A DNA stretch of 39,770 bases, taken from positions 1 to 39,770 of the forward strand of contig NZ_JALKFX010000032.1 of the NCBI RefSeq assembly GCF_023243045.1, given 5' to 3'. The stretch is from Frankia sp. AgB32. GTDB taxonomy: Bacteria > Actinomycetota > Actinomycetes > Frankiales > Frankiaceae. The notes beneath the pieces are model-generated. The model had not been told where the DNA came from and did no database searches. It saw nothing but the letters and a program-made list of their open reading frames with translations. The position numbers and the translations under genes are program-made. Numbering within the stretch: position 1 is the stretch's first letter; each line of letters begins with the position of its first letter. Of the stretch, positions 30,307-38,739 are shown one piece after another.

Positions 30307-31110
30307 GTGGACGACGCCGGCGCGGGAGTCACTTCCGGCGTCGCGCTGCCCCCGGCCGCCCCGCCCGCGCCCCAGACCGCCGCCGCCGGCAGGCTGGGGC
30401 GGGTCGCGCGGGTCATCCATCATCTGTGGCCCGTGCTGCTCACCGGGACACTGCTGGGGCTCGGCTGGCTGGGGCTCGTGCTGCTGCCGGTCCTCGTCGG
30501 GCCGGCGCCGTTGCTGCTCATCGCCCTGCGGCCGACGTGGGGGGTGCTGGTGCTGGTCGGCGGTTCGGTGCCGTTCCTGCCAGCGCTGCTGATCGCCACG
30601 GTGCTGCGCTGCCTGCTCGACGTCGGGTACTACGCCCTGGCCCGCAACAACGTTCGCTCGCTGCTGCTTCGGTCGATGGGAGGCGGCCGGCTGGTCGCCG
30701 CGCTCACCCGGCCGAGCACCCAGACGCCGCTGCTGTGGTTCTGCCTGGTGAACACCAACGTCGCCGTGGACGCGGCGCTCGGTGCCGCCGGCGTGCCGAT
30801 GCGGCGTTTCCTGCGGTTTCTGGTGCCGGGCTCGGCACTGTCCAGCCTGGTCTACCTGAGCGCGGCACGGGCGGTGACGCCGTGGATGCGTGACGGCGTC
30901 GACTGGCTGGACGCGCGCATGACCTGGTTCGTACTCGGCGGGCTCGCCCTCGCGATCGTCCGACTGGTCGGCGGTCGGGCCCTGCGTCTCCTGCGATCGC
31001 GGCGCCACGGCGCCGACCGCCCGCTGGGTAGTGCTCACGCCACGCCGTACCCCGACAACCACTTCCCGCATGCAAACCGTGACTCTCTGGACATGTCAGC
31101 GGAGGAGTAG
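30307..31110 (+). CDS. Multi-pass membrane protein, possibly VTT/DedA-like
   Basis: A 267-residue protein with an Ala/Pro-rich N-terminus and about five hydrophobic segments (near residues 40-65, 70-95, 145-165, 175-195 and 200-225). The central part, with VLRCLLDVGYYALARNNVRSLLLRSMGGGRLVAAL followed by a small loop and VPMRRFLRFLVPGSALSSLVYL, has the order expected of a VTT/SNARE-associated (DedA-like) domain: substrate-facing glycines, R-rich turn, then amphipathic re-entrant helix. The match is loose and I saw no decisive motif, so DedA-like undecaprenyl-phosphate transport is only a possibility. The C-terminus is hydrophilic. Its GTG start pairs with a leaderless-type promoter mirroring that of coaE. 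Confidence 0.65.
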   Translation: MDDAGAGVTSGVALPPAAPPAPQTAAAGRLGRVARVIHHLWPVLLTGTLLGLGWLGLVLLPVLVGPAPLLLIALRPTWGVLVLVGGSVPFLPALLIATVLRCLLDVGYYALARNNVRSLLLRSMGGGRLVAALTRPSTQTPLLWFCLVNTNVAVDAALGAAGVPMRRFLRFLVPGSALSSLVYLSAARAVTPWMRDGVDWLDARMTWFVLGGLALAIVRLVGGRALRLLRSRRHGADRPLGSAHATPYPDNHFPHANRDSLDMSAEE

Positions 31111-31197
31111 CAGGGGCGAACGCGGGTGGCCTCAGCCAGGCCGCCCGCAGGTCACCGGGTTCCACCCGGTCGTCGCCCCCTACCCCCGGAGCCGACC

Positions 31198-32259
31198 ATG
31201 CACCGACTGCGCCCCACCGCGGCGTGCGCCGTTCCGCCGCACGTCCTCGAACGAATCGTCCGCAACGGCAGCGACCAGCAGCGGTCCTGGGCGTTGTCCA
31301 CCCTGATCCAGGACGGCTCGCACCGCACTCTTCGCGACCACAACGCCCGGCTGCGCGCCGCGCGCCGAGGCGTCGAGCCGCGTTGGCCCGTGGCGCAGGC
31401 CGGCCCGCGCCGGTCCGTCTCCGACGCTGCGGGCGCCGAGACGCTGCCAGGGCGGCTCGTGCGCGTCGAGGACGGTTCCGCCGTGGCGGATACCGCGGTC
31501 AACGAGGCATACGAGGGACTCGGCGCGACCTTCGCCTTCTTCTCCGCCGTCCTCGGCCGCGACTCCATCGACGACGAGGGAATGGCCCTGCTGGCCACCG
31601 TGCACTACGGCGACCACTACGACAACGCGTTCTGGAACGGTCGGCAGATGGTCTTCGGCGACGGGGACGGGGAGCTGTTCCGCAGCTTCACCGGCTCGCT
31701 GGACGTCATCGGGCACGAGCTGACCCACGGCGTGACCGAGGACGAGGCCGCGTTGATGTATCTCAACCAGTCCGGAGCCCTCAACGAGTCCATCAGCGAT
31801 GTGTTCGGTTCCCTGGTGAAGCAGTACGCCCGGGGCGAGAAGGCCGAGGAGGCCGACTGGCTGATCGGCGCGGGACTGCTGACCGACGCGGTGCGCGGCG
31901 TGGCCCTGCGGTCGCTGAAGGCCCCCGGCACCGCCTACGACGATCCGGTACTCGGGGATGACATCCAGCCCGCGCACATGGACGACTACGTGCGGACGAC
32001 GATGGACAACGGCGGGGTGCACATCAACTCCGGCATCCCGAACCACGCCTTCTACCTTGCCGCGACCGCTCTCGGCGGCTTCGCGTGGGAGAAGGCGGGC
32101 CGGATCTGGTATGAGAGCCTGCGCGCCGGCCAGGTGCGGCCGAACGCGACCTTCCGGACCTTCGCCGCCGCCACCAGCCGCCAGGCCGGGGTGCTGTTCG
32201 GCGCGCCGGAACGCGCGGCGGTCGATGAGGCGTGGCGTGCTGTCGGCGTCACAGGTTGA
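31198..32259 (+). CDS. M4-family metallopeptidase, protealysin-like
   Basis: A 353-residue zinc protease of the thermolysin family. HELTH (173-177) supplies two zinc histidines and the catalytic Glu; NESISDVFG places the third zinc ligand at Glu197; GGVHINSGIPNHAF carries the transition-state His275. The N-terminus is short with the PPHVLERI motif of the protealysin-type propeptide instead of a long FTP/PepSY propeptide, and there is no signal peptide, so it is either cytoplasmic or exported by a non-Sec route. ATG 31198 has GGAG 6 nt upstream. The usual emfourin-type inhibitor gene that often follows protealysin genes is absent; instead the stop codon overlaps the convergent GGDEF-EAL gene by 11 bp. 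Confidence 0.93.
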   Translation: MHRLRPTAACAVPPHVLERIVRNGSDQQRSWALSTLIQDGSHRTLRDHNARLRAARRGVEPRWPVAQAGPRRSVSDAAGAETLPGRLVRVEDGSAVADTAVNEAYEGLGATFAFFSAVLGRDSIDDEGMALLATVHYGDHYDNAFWNGRQMVFGDGDGELFRSFTGSLDVIGHELTHGVTEDEAALMYLNQSGALNESISDVFGSLVKQYARGEKAEEADWLIGAGLLTDAVRGVALRSLKAPGTAYDDPVLGDDIQPAHMDDYVRTTMDNGGVHINSGIPNHAFYLAATALGGFAWEKAGRIWYESLRAGQVRPNATFRTFAAATSRQAGVLFGAPERAAVDEAWRAVGVTG

Positions 32260-35200
32260 GGGCCGAGCCCGTGGGTGGCTGGCCCGCGTCCGCGAAGGCG
32301 GGGAGGCTCGTCTCGTCCTGGCCGGCACGCAGCCGGATGAGGGTGTGAGCCGCCTGGCGGGCCAGCACGGTGAGCGCACGGACGGTCAGCGGATCGACGT
32401 TCTCGCGGATGCTGTCCCAGCGGGCTCCGATCACGCCGAGCAGGCCACCCTCACCGGGCAGGGGCAGCACGAACACCGAGCCGATCTTGAGTGGATCCAG
32501 GAACTCGGGCGTCATCAACGGAGAGGCACACGCGTCCCGGAGAAAGACCGGGCACTGCGTGCGCATCACCTGCTCCATCATGACGGTGTGGTCGCGGTGG
32601 TGCTGCTCGCCGACGGCGACCATCGGCACCGTGCCGGGAGCGGCGCTGCACCCGACCACCTGGTAGAACGTCGAGCCCGGCACCTTCGCCGTCATCAGCG
32701 AGACCTCGGTCGCGTCGAGCAGCGCCCGGGCGACGGTGGTGATGATCCTGCCGGCCCGGTCCAGGTCGTGGGGGAACGAGAGGCGGTCGAGATCGGCCAG
32801 CGCGCCGGCGACGGCCCGGAAGGCCGTGGCCTCCCGGCGGGCGTCGAGCAGAGACATCACCTGGCGGGACAGGTCGACCAGGTTGGCCCGCTGTTCGGAC
32901 GTGAGCCGGCGCGGCATCCGGTCTACCACGACCAGCGCGCCGACGACCTGCCCGTCCGTCGCCGCGATGGGCATGCCGGCCGCGAACCTGATCTGTTCGT
33001 CGGCCGCGTAACGGCGATACCGTCGGCCGGCGCCGGCCGCGAGGTCCTGGATCTCCACGATCGCGCGCTCGGCGACGACCCGGGCGCCGATGCCGCACTG
33101 TTCCGCGAGGATCGACGAGGCATGTCCGACGCGCGTCTTCGACCACACCCCCTGGCTGCCGTGAAAGACGATCGCGGCCGCCGAGCAGCCGGTGGACCGC
33201 GCCGCGATCGACGCGAGGTCATCGAAGGCCGGCTCCGGCGCGGCGCGCAGGACATGGTGATTACCCAGAGCCACAAGCTTGGTGTGATCGGACAGATCGC
33301 TCGCAGCCGGGCCGCAGGCAGCGGACTCGGCGGCGCAGTCGGCGGCTCTGTCGGCCCGGACGGATCGCTCCGGCTCGCCCGGCCGGGACTGCGCCGCCTG
33401 GTCCGGGCCGCAATGAGCCGCTCGCCGGTCCGGAGCGGCCGCGGCCGCCGTGGCGGCGGACCCCGTGGCGGCGGACCCCGTGGCGGCGGACCCCGTGGCG
33501 GCGGACCCCGTGGCGGCGAACGGAGCGCGGGAGCGCAGCAGGGCCGACAGCCGCGCCGCTGGCAGCGGGTCCGACACGGCCTCGCCCTGAAGCAGGTCAC
33601 ACCCCAGATCGATCATCATGGCGAGGGTGCGCTGGCTCGCCACACCTTCGCAGACCACCCGCAGCCCAAGCCGGTGTCCCAGGTCGACCACGGAGCGCAC
33701 GATCGCCGCGGCGGGCAGGTTGCCGCTCGCGTCGGTGACGAAGCCGCGGTCCACCTTGACCTCGTTGAAGGGCAGCGCGTTGAGGATCTCCATCGAGCTG
33801 TAGCCGGTGCCGAAGTCGTCCAACGACAGATTGATTCCTTTCGCCCGCAGCTCACGCAGGATCGTCGCCGCCCGGGCCGGGTCGGCGACCAGCACACTCT
33901 CGGTGATCTCCAGCGTGAGGGACCGGCCGGCCAGACCGTGCGCGGACAGGGCACCGACGATGCGTTGCGGCAGATCGTCGAGCACCAGCATGCGCGGGGA
34001 GAGGTTCACCGAGACCACCAGGTGCAGACCCGCCCTGGCCCAGGCCGCGCACTGCCGGCACGCTTCGTTGAGGACCCAGCCGGTCAGATCCGAGATGATC
34101 GTCGAGCGCTCGGCCATCGGCAGGAACGCTCCGGGTGGAAGCAGCCCACGCGTCGGATGCTGCCACCGCAGCAGCGCCTCGGCCCCGACGATCGTGCCGG
34201 AATGCGCCGACTGCAGCGGCTGGTAGTACAGGACCAGCTCGTTGCGTTCGATCGCGACGCACAGGTCGGCGTACAACGCGATCTCCTCAGGCTGCACGCC
34301 GACGATCGCCGGGTCCCAGACCCCGATGCTCTCCCCCGTTCGCCTGGCCCGCGCCAACGCCGAGTCGGCGAAGGCCAGCAGTTCCGCCACCGTCGTGCGG
34401 GCGTGCGGGGCGACGACGATTCCGGCCGACGCATCGACGGCGACGTCGACCCCGTCCACCTCGAACGGCCCCTGCAGGTCGCGAAGAATCTGCTGGCCGA
34501 GCGCGCGGCATTCCTTCGATCCGGCCGTTGCCGCCGCCGAGGTCATGGCCGGTGCCTCATAGATGAGCACGAACTCGTCCCCGCCTGCCCGGCCGACGAT
34601 GGCGGGGCTGGGAGTGAGCCGGCCCAGCGCCCCCGCGACGGACTGCAGGAGCCGGTCTCCGCCGGCGTGCCCCAGCGCGTCGTTGAACTCGCGGAAGTGA
34701 TTGATGTCGACCAGGACGAGAACCGCATCCCGCCCGGAGGCCCGAATGGCCGCCACCGCGCGCTCGCCCCGCTCAAGAATTCCCCGGCGGTTGGGCAGCC
34801 GGGTGAGAGTGTCCGTCTCCTTCGGTGGCAGTCGCACCCGGAACAGGCCCTTCACGATCACGCCGACCATGATCGTGCACAGCGCGCCGGAGATCGCCAG
34901 TGCGCCCATGCCGACGACATCGCCATGGGCGGCCGTGCCGGCCAGCAGGGCGACGACGATCAGGCCCACGACCAGCACGGCAGCGCCCGTCCGGATGAGG
35001 GCGACCGATGCGCACAGCGGTGGGAACCACAGCAGGTACATTCCGGCGGCGCCTGGCGACGGGGCTTCGGCGACGCCCAGCGCGAGCACCGCCGCGAAGG
35101 TGAGGGCCGCCACCGGGGCGACCCAGATGCGTCGTGGCTGCGCGACCAGCCCGGCGACCACGTTGGCCACCGCCACCACGACCGCGACGGTGCTCTGCCA

Positions 35201-35317
35201 GCGCAGGCGACCCGGCGAACCTGGCACCAACAGCACCAGCAGAAACAACATGACCCCGCCGAGCGGCACAAGGATCAGCAGCCGCGCACGGTCAACGTAG
35301 GCATGGTCGCTGTACAC
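32249..35317 (-). CDS. Membrane cyclic-di-GMP enzyme with GGDEF, EAL and two GAF domains
   Basis: A 1022-residue protein. About six membrane helices (12-160) form an N-terminal membrane domain. GGDEF domain: DTLTRLPNRRG and an intact GGDEF (245-249), without an RxxD product-inhibition site (TPSP at that place). EAL domain: EALLRW (380-385), Asn438, Glu470 in LEITES, DDFGTGYSS (500-508), Lys521 and Glu558, so the metal and catalytic residues look complete. After a four-copy AATGS repeat linker (601-620) come two GAF-like domains (about 690-850 and 870-1005). Both synthesis and breakdown of c-di-GMP are possible. GTG 35317 is chosen for the strong GGGGGGAGGGG before it; GTG 35425 is an alternative. 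It follows polA by 399 nt. GAF domains placed after EAL are unusual. Confidence 0.92.
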   Translation of the reverse strand: MYSDHAYVDRARLLILVPLGGVMLFLLVLLVPGSPGRLRWQSTVAVVVAVANVVAGLVAQPRRIWVAPVAALTFAAVLALGVAEAPSPGAAGMYLLWFPPLCASVALIRTGAAVLVVGLIVVALLAGTAAHGDVVGMGALAISGALCTIMVGVIVKGLFRVRLPPKETDTLTRLPNRRGILERGERAVAAIRASGRDAVLVLVDINHFREFNDALGHAGGDRLLQSVAGALGRLTPSPAIVGRAGGDEFVLIYEAPAMTSAAATAGSKECRALGQQILRDLQGPFEVDGVDVAVDASAGIVVAPHARTTVAELLAFADSALARARRTGESIGVWDPAIVGVQPEEIALYADLCVAIERNELVLYYQPLQSAHSGTIVGAEALLRWQHPTRGLLPPGAFLPMAERSTIISDLTGWVLNEACRQCAAWARAGLHLVVSVNLSPRMLVLDDLPQRIVGALSAHGLAGRSLTLEITESVLVADPARAATILRELRAKGINLSLDDFGTGYSSMEILNALPFNEVKVDRGFVTDASGNLPAAAIVRSVVDLGHRLGLRVVCEGVASQRTLAMMIDLGCDLLQGEAVSDPLPAARLSALLRSRAPFAATGSAATGSAATGSAATGSAATAAAAAPDRRAAHCGPDQAAQSRPGEPERSVRADRAADCAAESAACGPAASDLSDHTKLVALGNHHVLRAAPEPAFDDLASIAARSTGCSAAAIVFHGSQGVWSKTRVGHASSILAEQCGIGARVVAERAIVEIQDLAAGAGRRYRRYAADEQIRFAAGMPIAATDGQVVGALVVVDRMPRRLTSEQRANLVDLSRQVMSLLDARREATAFRAVAGALADLDRLSFPHDLDRAGRIITTVARALLDATEVSLMTAKVPGSTFYQVVGCSAAPGTVPMVAVGEQHHRDHTVMMEQVMRTQCPVFLRDACASPLMTPEFLDPLKIGSVFVLPLPGEGGLLGVIGARWDSIRENVDPLTVRALTVLARQAAHTLIRLRAGQDETSLPAFADAGQPPTGSALNL
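33450..33518 (-). repeat. 15-bp tandem repeat in the c-di-GMP enzyme linker
   Basis: The unit GTGGCGGCGGACCCC occurs four times exactly (33450, 33465, 33480, 33495) plus a partial fifth copy. It encodes AATGS pentapeptides linking the EAL and GAF modules. Exact copies imply recent expansion. Confidence 0.92.
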
Positions 35318-35716
35318 GAAATGCGCCCCTCCCCCCGTCACCCAGGCCCGGTGGGGCAGCGCCCCACGAATGTCGACCACGGGGGCCAGGTCCGCGGAAC
35401 CGGGCTTGAGCAGGCGTCGCTCCACGCCAACCGGGCGACGGCGCCCAGCCAGCGACGGATGCGAATCCCAGCGGGCGTCGCAAGGGGCCTACCCACTGGG
35501 GCGACATCTTCCACCGTGCTCGGACGATTCGTGGTGCGAGCATTGTTCGCGAATCGGCACTTCACCGACCAGCGACGACGAACATGCCGCGTAACAAATC
35601 CCGCGGAAGTCGCGAATACCGGAGCGAGCTCCATCCCACCGCCGGCGCCGGTCGTGCAGGAACACATCACGATATTCGCGGTATCCCGCCCGCCGGCCCG
35701 TTGCGGCGCGCCCCGG
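35318..35716. other. polA to GGDEF-EAL intergenic region with repeated TTCGCGAA-like motifs
   Basis: 399 bp with no supported gene. It is less GC-rich than the flanks at 35520-35680. Three related motifs occur: TTCGCGAA (35545-35552), CGCGAATA (35611-35618) and its reverse complement TATTCGCG (35673-35680). It should hold the promoter of the GGDEF-EAL gene and the polA 3' end, but I see no clear terminator hairpin for polA. Confidence 0.5.
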
Positions 35717-38581
35717 TCAGTGGGCGGCGTCGTCCCAGGTCCGGCCGGAGCCGACGCTGACGTCCAGGGGTACCGACATGGTGTAGGCGGAGGTCATCTC
35801 CGCCCGGACGAGGCGCTCGACGTCCGCGTACTCGCCGGGAGCGATCTCCAGGACGAGCTCGTCGTGTACCTGCAACAGCAGCCGGGAGACGTGACCACCA
35901 GCCCGCAGCGCCCGGTCCACCCCGAGCATTGCAATCTTGATGATGTCGGCGGCCGAGCCCTGGATCGGGGCGTTGAGTGCCATCCGTTCGGCCATCTGCC
36001 GGCGCTGGGAGTTGTCGCTGGTCAGGTCGGGCAGGTAGCGGCGACGCCCGAGAATGGTCTCGGTGTAGCCGTCGCGTCGGGCCTGCTCGACGACCCCGCG
36101 CAGGAAGTCCCGCACCCCGCCGAAACGGGAGAAGTAGGCGTCCATGTGTTCGCGGGCCTCGTCCGGGGCGATGCCGAGCTGCGAGGCGAGCCCGAAGGCA
36201 CTCAGCCCGTAGGCGAGCCCGTAGGACATGGCCTTGATCCGTCGGCGAAGTTCCGGATCGACCTGGCTGACGGGCAGGCCGAACGCCTCCGCCGCGACGA
36301 AGGTGTGCAGGTCCTCGCCGGAGCCGAACGCCTCGATGAGGCCCTCGTCCCCGGACAGATGCGCCATGATCCGCATTTCGATCTGGGAGTAGTCGGCGGT
36401 CAGCAGCGTCTCGTAGCCGGCGCCGACGACGAAGGCCTGGCGGATCTGGCGACCCTCCGCGGTGCGGATCGGGATGTTCTGCAGGTTCGGGTCGGTGGAG
36501 GACAGCCGCCCGGTCGCCGCGATGGTCTGGTTGAACGTGGTGTGGATGCGGCCGGCATCGTCGATCATCGGCAGCAGCGAGTCGACTACGGTCTTGAGCC
36601 GGGCCACGTCGCGGTGCCGCAGCAGCACCGGCAGCAGCGGGTGGTCGGACTGGACCGCGAGCCAGGCCAGCGCGTCGGCGTCAGTGGTGTAACCAGTCTT
36701 GATCTTCTTGGTCTTCGGCAGGCCGAGCTCGTCGAAGAGGATCTGCTGGAGCTGCTTGGGCGAGCCGAGGTTGAACGTCCGCCCGACGATCTCGTGAGCC
36801 TGCGCGGCGACGTCCGCGACCTCGCCGCTGTAGTGCTTCTGCAGCTCGCTCAGATGGTCGTGGTCGGCGCCGATCCCGGCCCGCTCCATTCCGGCGAGCA
36901 CCGTGACCAGCGGAAGTTCCATGTCGCGCAGCAGCATCGCGGCGGAACGCCGTTCGAGGTCCGCGTCCAGCTCGTCGGCGAGTTCGAGGCAGGCACGGGC
37001 GCGCAGCGCGTCGGCATGGGACTCCTCGGCCTCGCCGGAGCCGTCGAGGGTGAGCTGGCCGTTGCCGGCGGGCTCCCCGGCCAGGTCACGGTGGAGGTAG
37101 CGGGCCACCAGGTCGGCCAGGTCGAACGAGCGCTGGCCGGGCAGGGCCAGGTAGGCGGCGAGCGCGGTGTCGCTGGTGACCCCGGCCAGCGGCAGGCCCA
37201 GCTCGGCCAGCGCGAGCATGGAGCCCTTGACGTCGTGCGCGGCCTTCGGCTGGTTCGGGTCGGCGAGCCAGTCACCGAGGGCCGTGAGATCCGCCGGGGT
37301 GAGCCCGGTCGGATCGATCGCGGCCGCGGCGCCGTCGGCCGAGGCCAGGGCCAGGCCGGTCAGCACGCCGGTGCCGCGGCCCCAGCTCCCGCGGGCATGC
37401 AGGCCGGTGCGGCCGACCCCGCGCGCATGCCGCGCCAGCCAGCCAGCCACCCCGTCCGGTTCGAGAATGCTCAGGTCGACCTCGAATCCCTCCTCGACCG
37501 GCGGCGGGGTCGTGGCCAGCGCCGCGTACAGCCGCTCGCGCAGCACGCGGAACTGCAGGGTGTCGAAGAGCTGGTGGACCGCCTCCCGGTCCCACGGGCG
37601 CAGCCGCAGCTCGTCCGGGCCGACCGGCAACGGCACATCCCGCGCGAGCTCGGTCAGCGACCGGTTGCGGATCACCGAGGACAGGTGGGTGCGCAGGGAC
37701 GCGCCGGTCTTCCCGCCGATCTCGTCGACCCGGTCGACCAGCTCGGCGAGGGAACCGAACTGCTGGATCCACTTGGTGGCGGTCTTCTCCCCCACGCCCG
37801 GCACGGAGGGCAGGTTGTCGGATGGGTCCCCGCGCAGCGCCGCGAAATCCGGATACTGCACCGGCGACAGGCCGTACTTGGCCTGGACCTCCTCCGGGGT
37901 GAACCTGGTCATGTCAGAGATGCCCTTGCGGGTCATCAGCACCGTCACCCGGTCGTTGACGAGCTGCAGCGCGTCCCGGTCGCCGGTCACGACCAGGACC
38001 TCCATCCCCGCGGCGGCGCCGGCCGTCGCCAGAGTGGCGATCACGTCGTCGGCCTCGAAGCCGGCGGCGCTCACACCGGGCACCGCGAGGGCGTCGCAGA
38101 CCTGGTGGATGAGGCTGACCTGGCCGGTGAAGTCGGCCGGCGTCTCGGCCCGGCCGGCCTTGTACTCGGCGTACTGGGTGTGACGGAAGGTCGGCGTCGG
38201 CAGGTCCCAGGCGACCGCCACATGGCTCGGCCGCTCGTCCCGCAGGGCGTTGATCAGCATCGAGGTGAAGCCGTAGACGGCGTTCGTGGGCTGCCCTGTG
38301 GACGTCGAGAAGTTCTCCACCGGCAACGCGTAGAACGCCCGGTACGCCAGCGAGTGCCCGTCGAGCAGCAGCAGGCGCGGCACCGCCGGGTCCGGTGCCG
38401 GCCGCGCGGAGCTCGCCGCGGCGGCGGGGCGGCGCGTGGCCCGGGGCCTTGCCGGACGCTTGCCGCCGCCAGGCACGCCGGCCTCGGCGGGATCGGCCTG
38501 CGCGGGAGCTGCCTCGGCGAGGGCGGCCTCGGCGGGGGCGGCCGGCTGGTCGGCGGACGAGTTTGGCGTGGTGACGGACAC
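35717..38581 (-). CDS. polA: DNA polymerase I
   Basis: Fills gaps in excision repair and removes RNA primers. The 954-residue protein has an N-terminal Ala/Pro-rich extension of about 65 residues, the 5' nuclease domain (LLLLDGHSLAYRAFYAL, FEADDVIATLA, VTGDRDALQLV, RGDPSDNLPSVPGVGEKTA), a middle 3'-5' exonuclease fold that lacks the usual carboxylate set and is probably inactive, as in other actinobacteria, and the polymerase domain with DYSQIEMRIMAHLSGD, RRRIKAMSYGLAYG, APIQGSAADIIKIAM and LLQVHDELVLE. The GTG at 38581 has no ribosome binding site; TAAACT ends 6 nt upstream on the minus strand, which points to a leaderless mRNA. Divergent from a thioesterase gene. Confidence 0.97.
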   Translation of the reverse strand: MSVTTPNSSADQPAAPAEAALAEAAPAQADPAEAGVPGGGKRPARPRATRRPAAAASSARPAPDPAVPRLLLLDGHSLAYRAFYALPVENFSTSTGQPTNAVYGFTSMLINALRDERPSHVAVAWDLPTPTFRHTQYAEYKAGRAETPADFTGQVSLIHQVCDALAVPGVSAAGFEADDVIATLATAGAAAGMEVLVVTGDRDALQLVNDRVTVLMTRKGISDMTRFTPEEVQAKYGLSPVQYPDFAALRGDPSDNLPSVPGVGEKTATKWIQQFGSLAELVDRVDEIGGKTGASLRTHLSSVIRNRSLTELARDVPLPVGPDELRLRPWDREAVHQLFDTLQFRVLRERLYAALATTPPPVEEGFEVDLSILEPDGVAGWLARHARGVGRTGLHARGSWGRGTGVLTGLALASADGAAAAIDPTGLTPADLTALGDWLADPNQPKAAHDVKGSMLALAELGLPLAGVTSDTALAAYLALPGQRSFDLADLVARYLHRDLAGEPAGNGQLTLDGSGEAEESHADALRARACLELADELDADLERRSAAMLLRDMELPLVTVLAGMERAGIGADHDHLSELQKHYSGEVADVAAQAHEIVGRTFNLGSPKQLQQILFDELGLPKTKKIKTGYTTDADALAWLAVQSDHPLLPVLLRHRDVARLKTVVDSLLPMIDDAGRIHTTFNQTIAATGRLSSTDPNLQNIPIRTAEGRQIRQAFVVGAGYETLLTADYSQIEMRIMAHLSGDEGLIEAFGSGEDLHTFVAAEAFGLPVSQVDPELRRRIKAMSYGLAYGLSAFGLASQLGIAPDEAREHMDAYFSRFGGVRDFLRGVVEQARRDGYTETILGRRRYLPDLTSDNSQRRQMAERMALNAPIQGSAADIIKIAMLGVDRALRAGGHVSRLLLQVHDELVLEIAPGEYADVERLVRAEMTSAYTMSVPLDVSVGSGRTWDDAAH

Positions 38582-38587
38582 GCGGCG

Positions 38588-38593
38588 AGTTTA
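38588..38593 (-). promoter_or_regulatory. Probable polA -10 box, leaderless
   Basis: TAAACT on the minus strand is followed by 6 nt and the polA GTG. Spacing implies transcription starting at the start codon. The -35 is not obvious. Confidence 0.5.
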
Positions 38594-38704
38594 GGCCGTG
38601 GGTCCGACGGTTTCGTGGCCCGTGGGCGGTCCGTCGCGGTGGTCGCGCCACCACGGGCCGGGACGGGCCGGGCCATAGCGGCGCGAAGCCGCCACGGCAG
38701 ACCC

Positions 38705-38732
38705 TTCAACCCCACGCACGGCGCACTAGGCT
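38705..38732 (+). promoter_or_regulatory. Promoter of the thioesterase gene, leaderless
   Basis: TTCAAC (38705-38710), a 16-nt spacer and TAGGCT (38727-38732) form a plausible sigma-70-type promoter. The ATG follows after 7 nt and no ribosome binding site is present. Confidence 0.6.
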
Positions 38733-38739
38733 CATTGCC

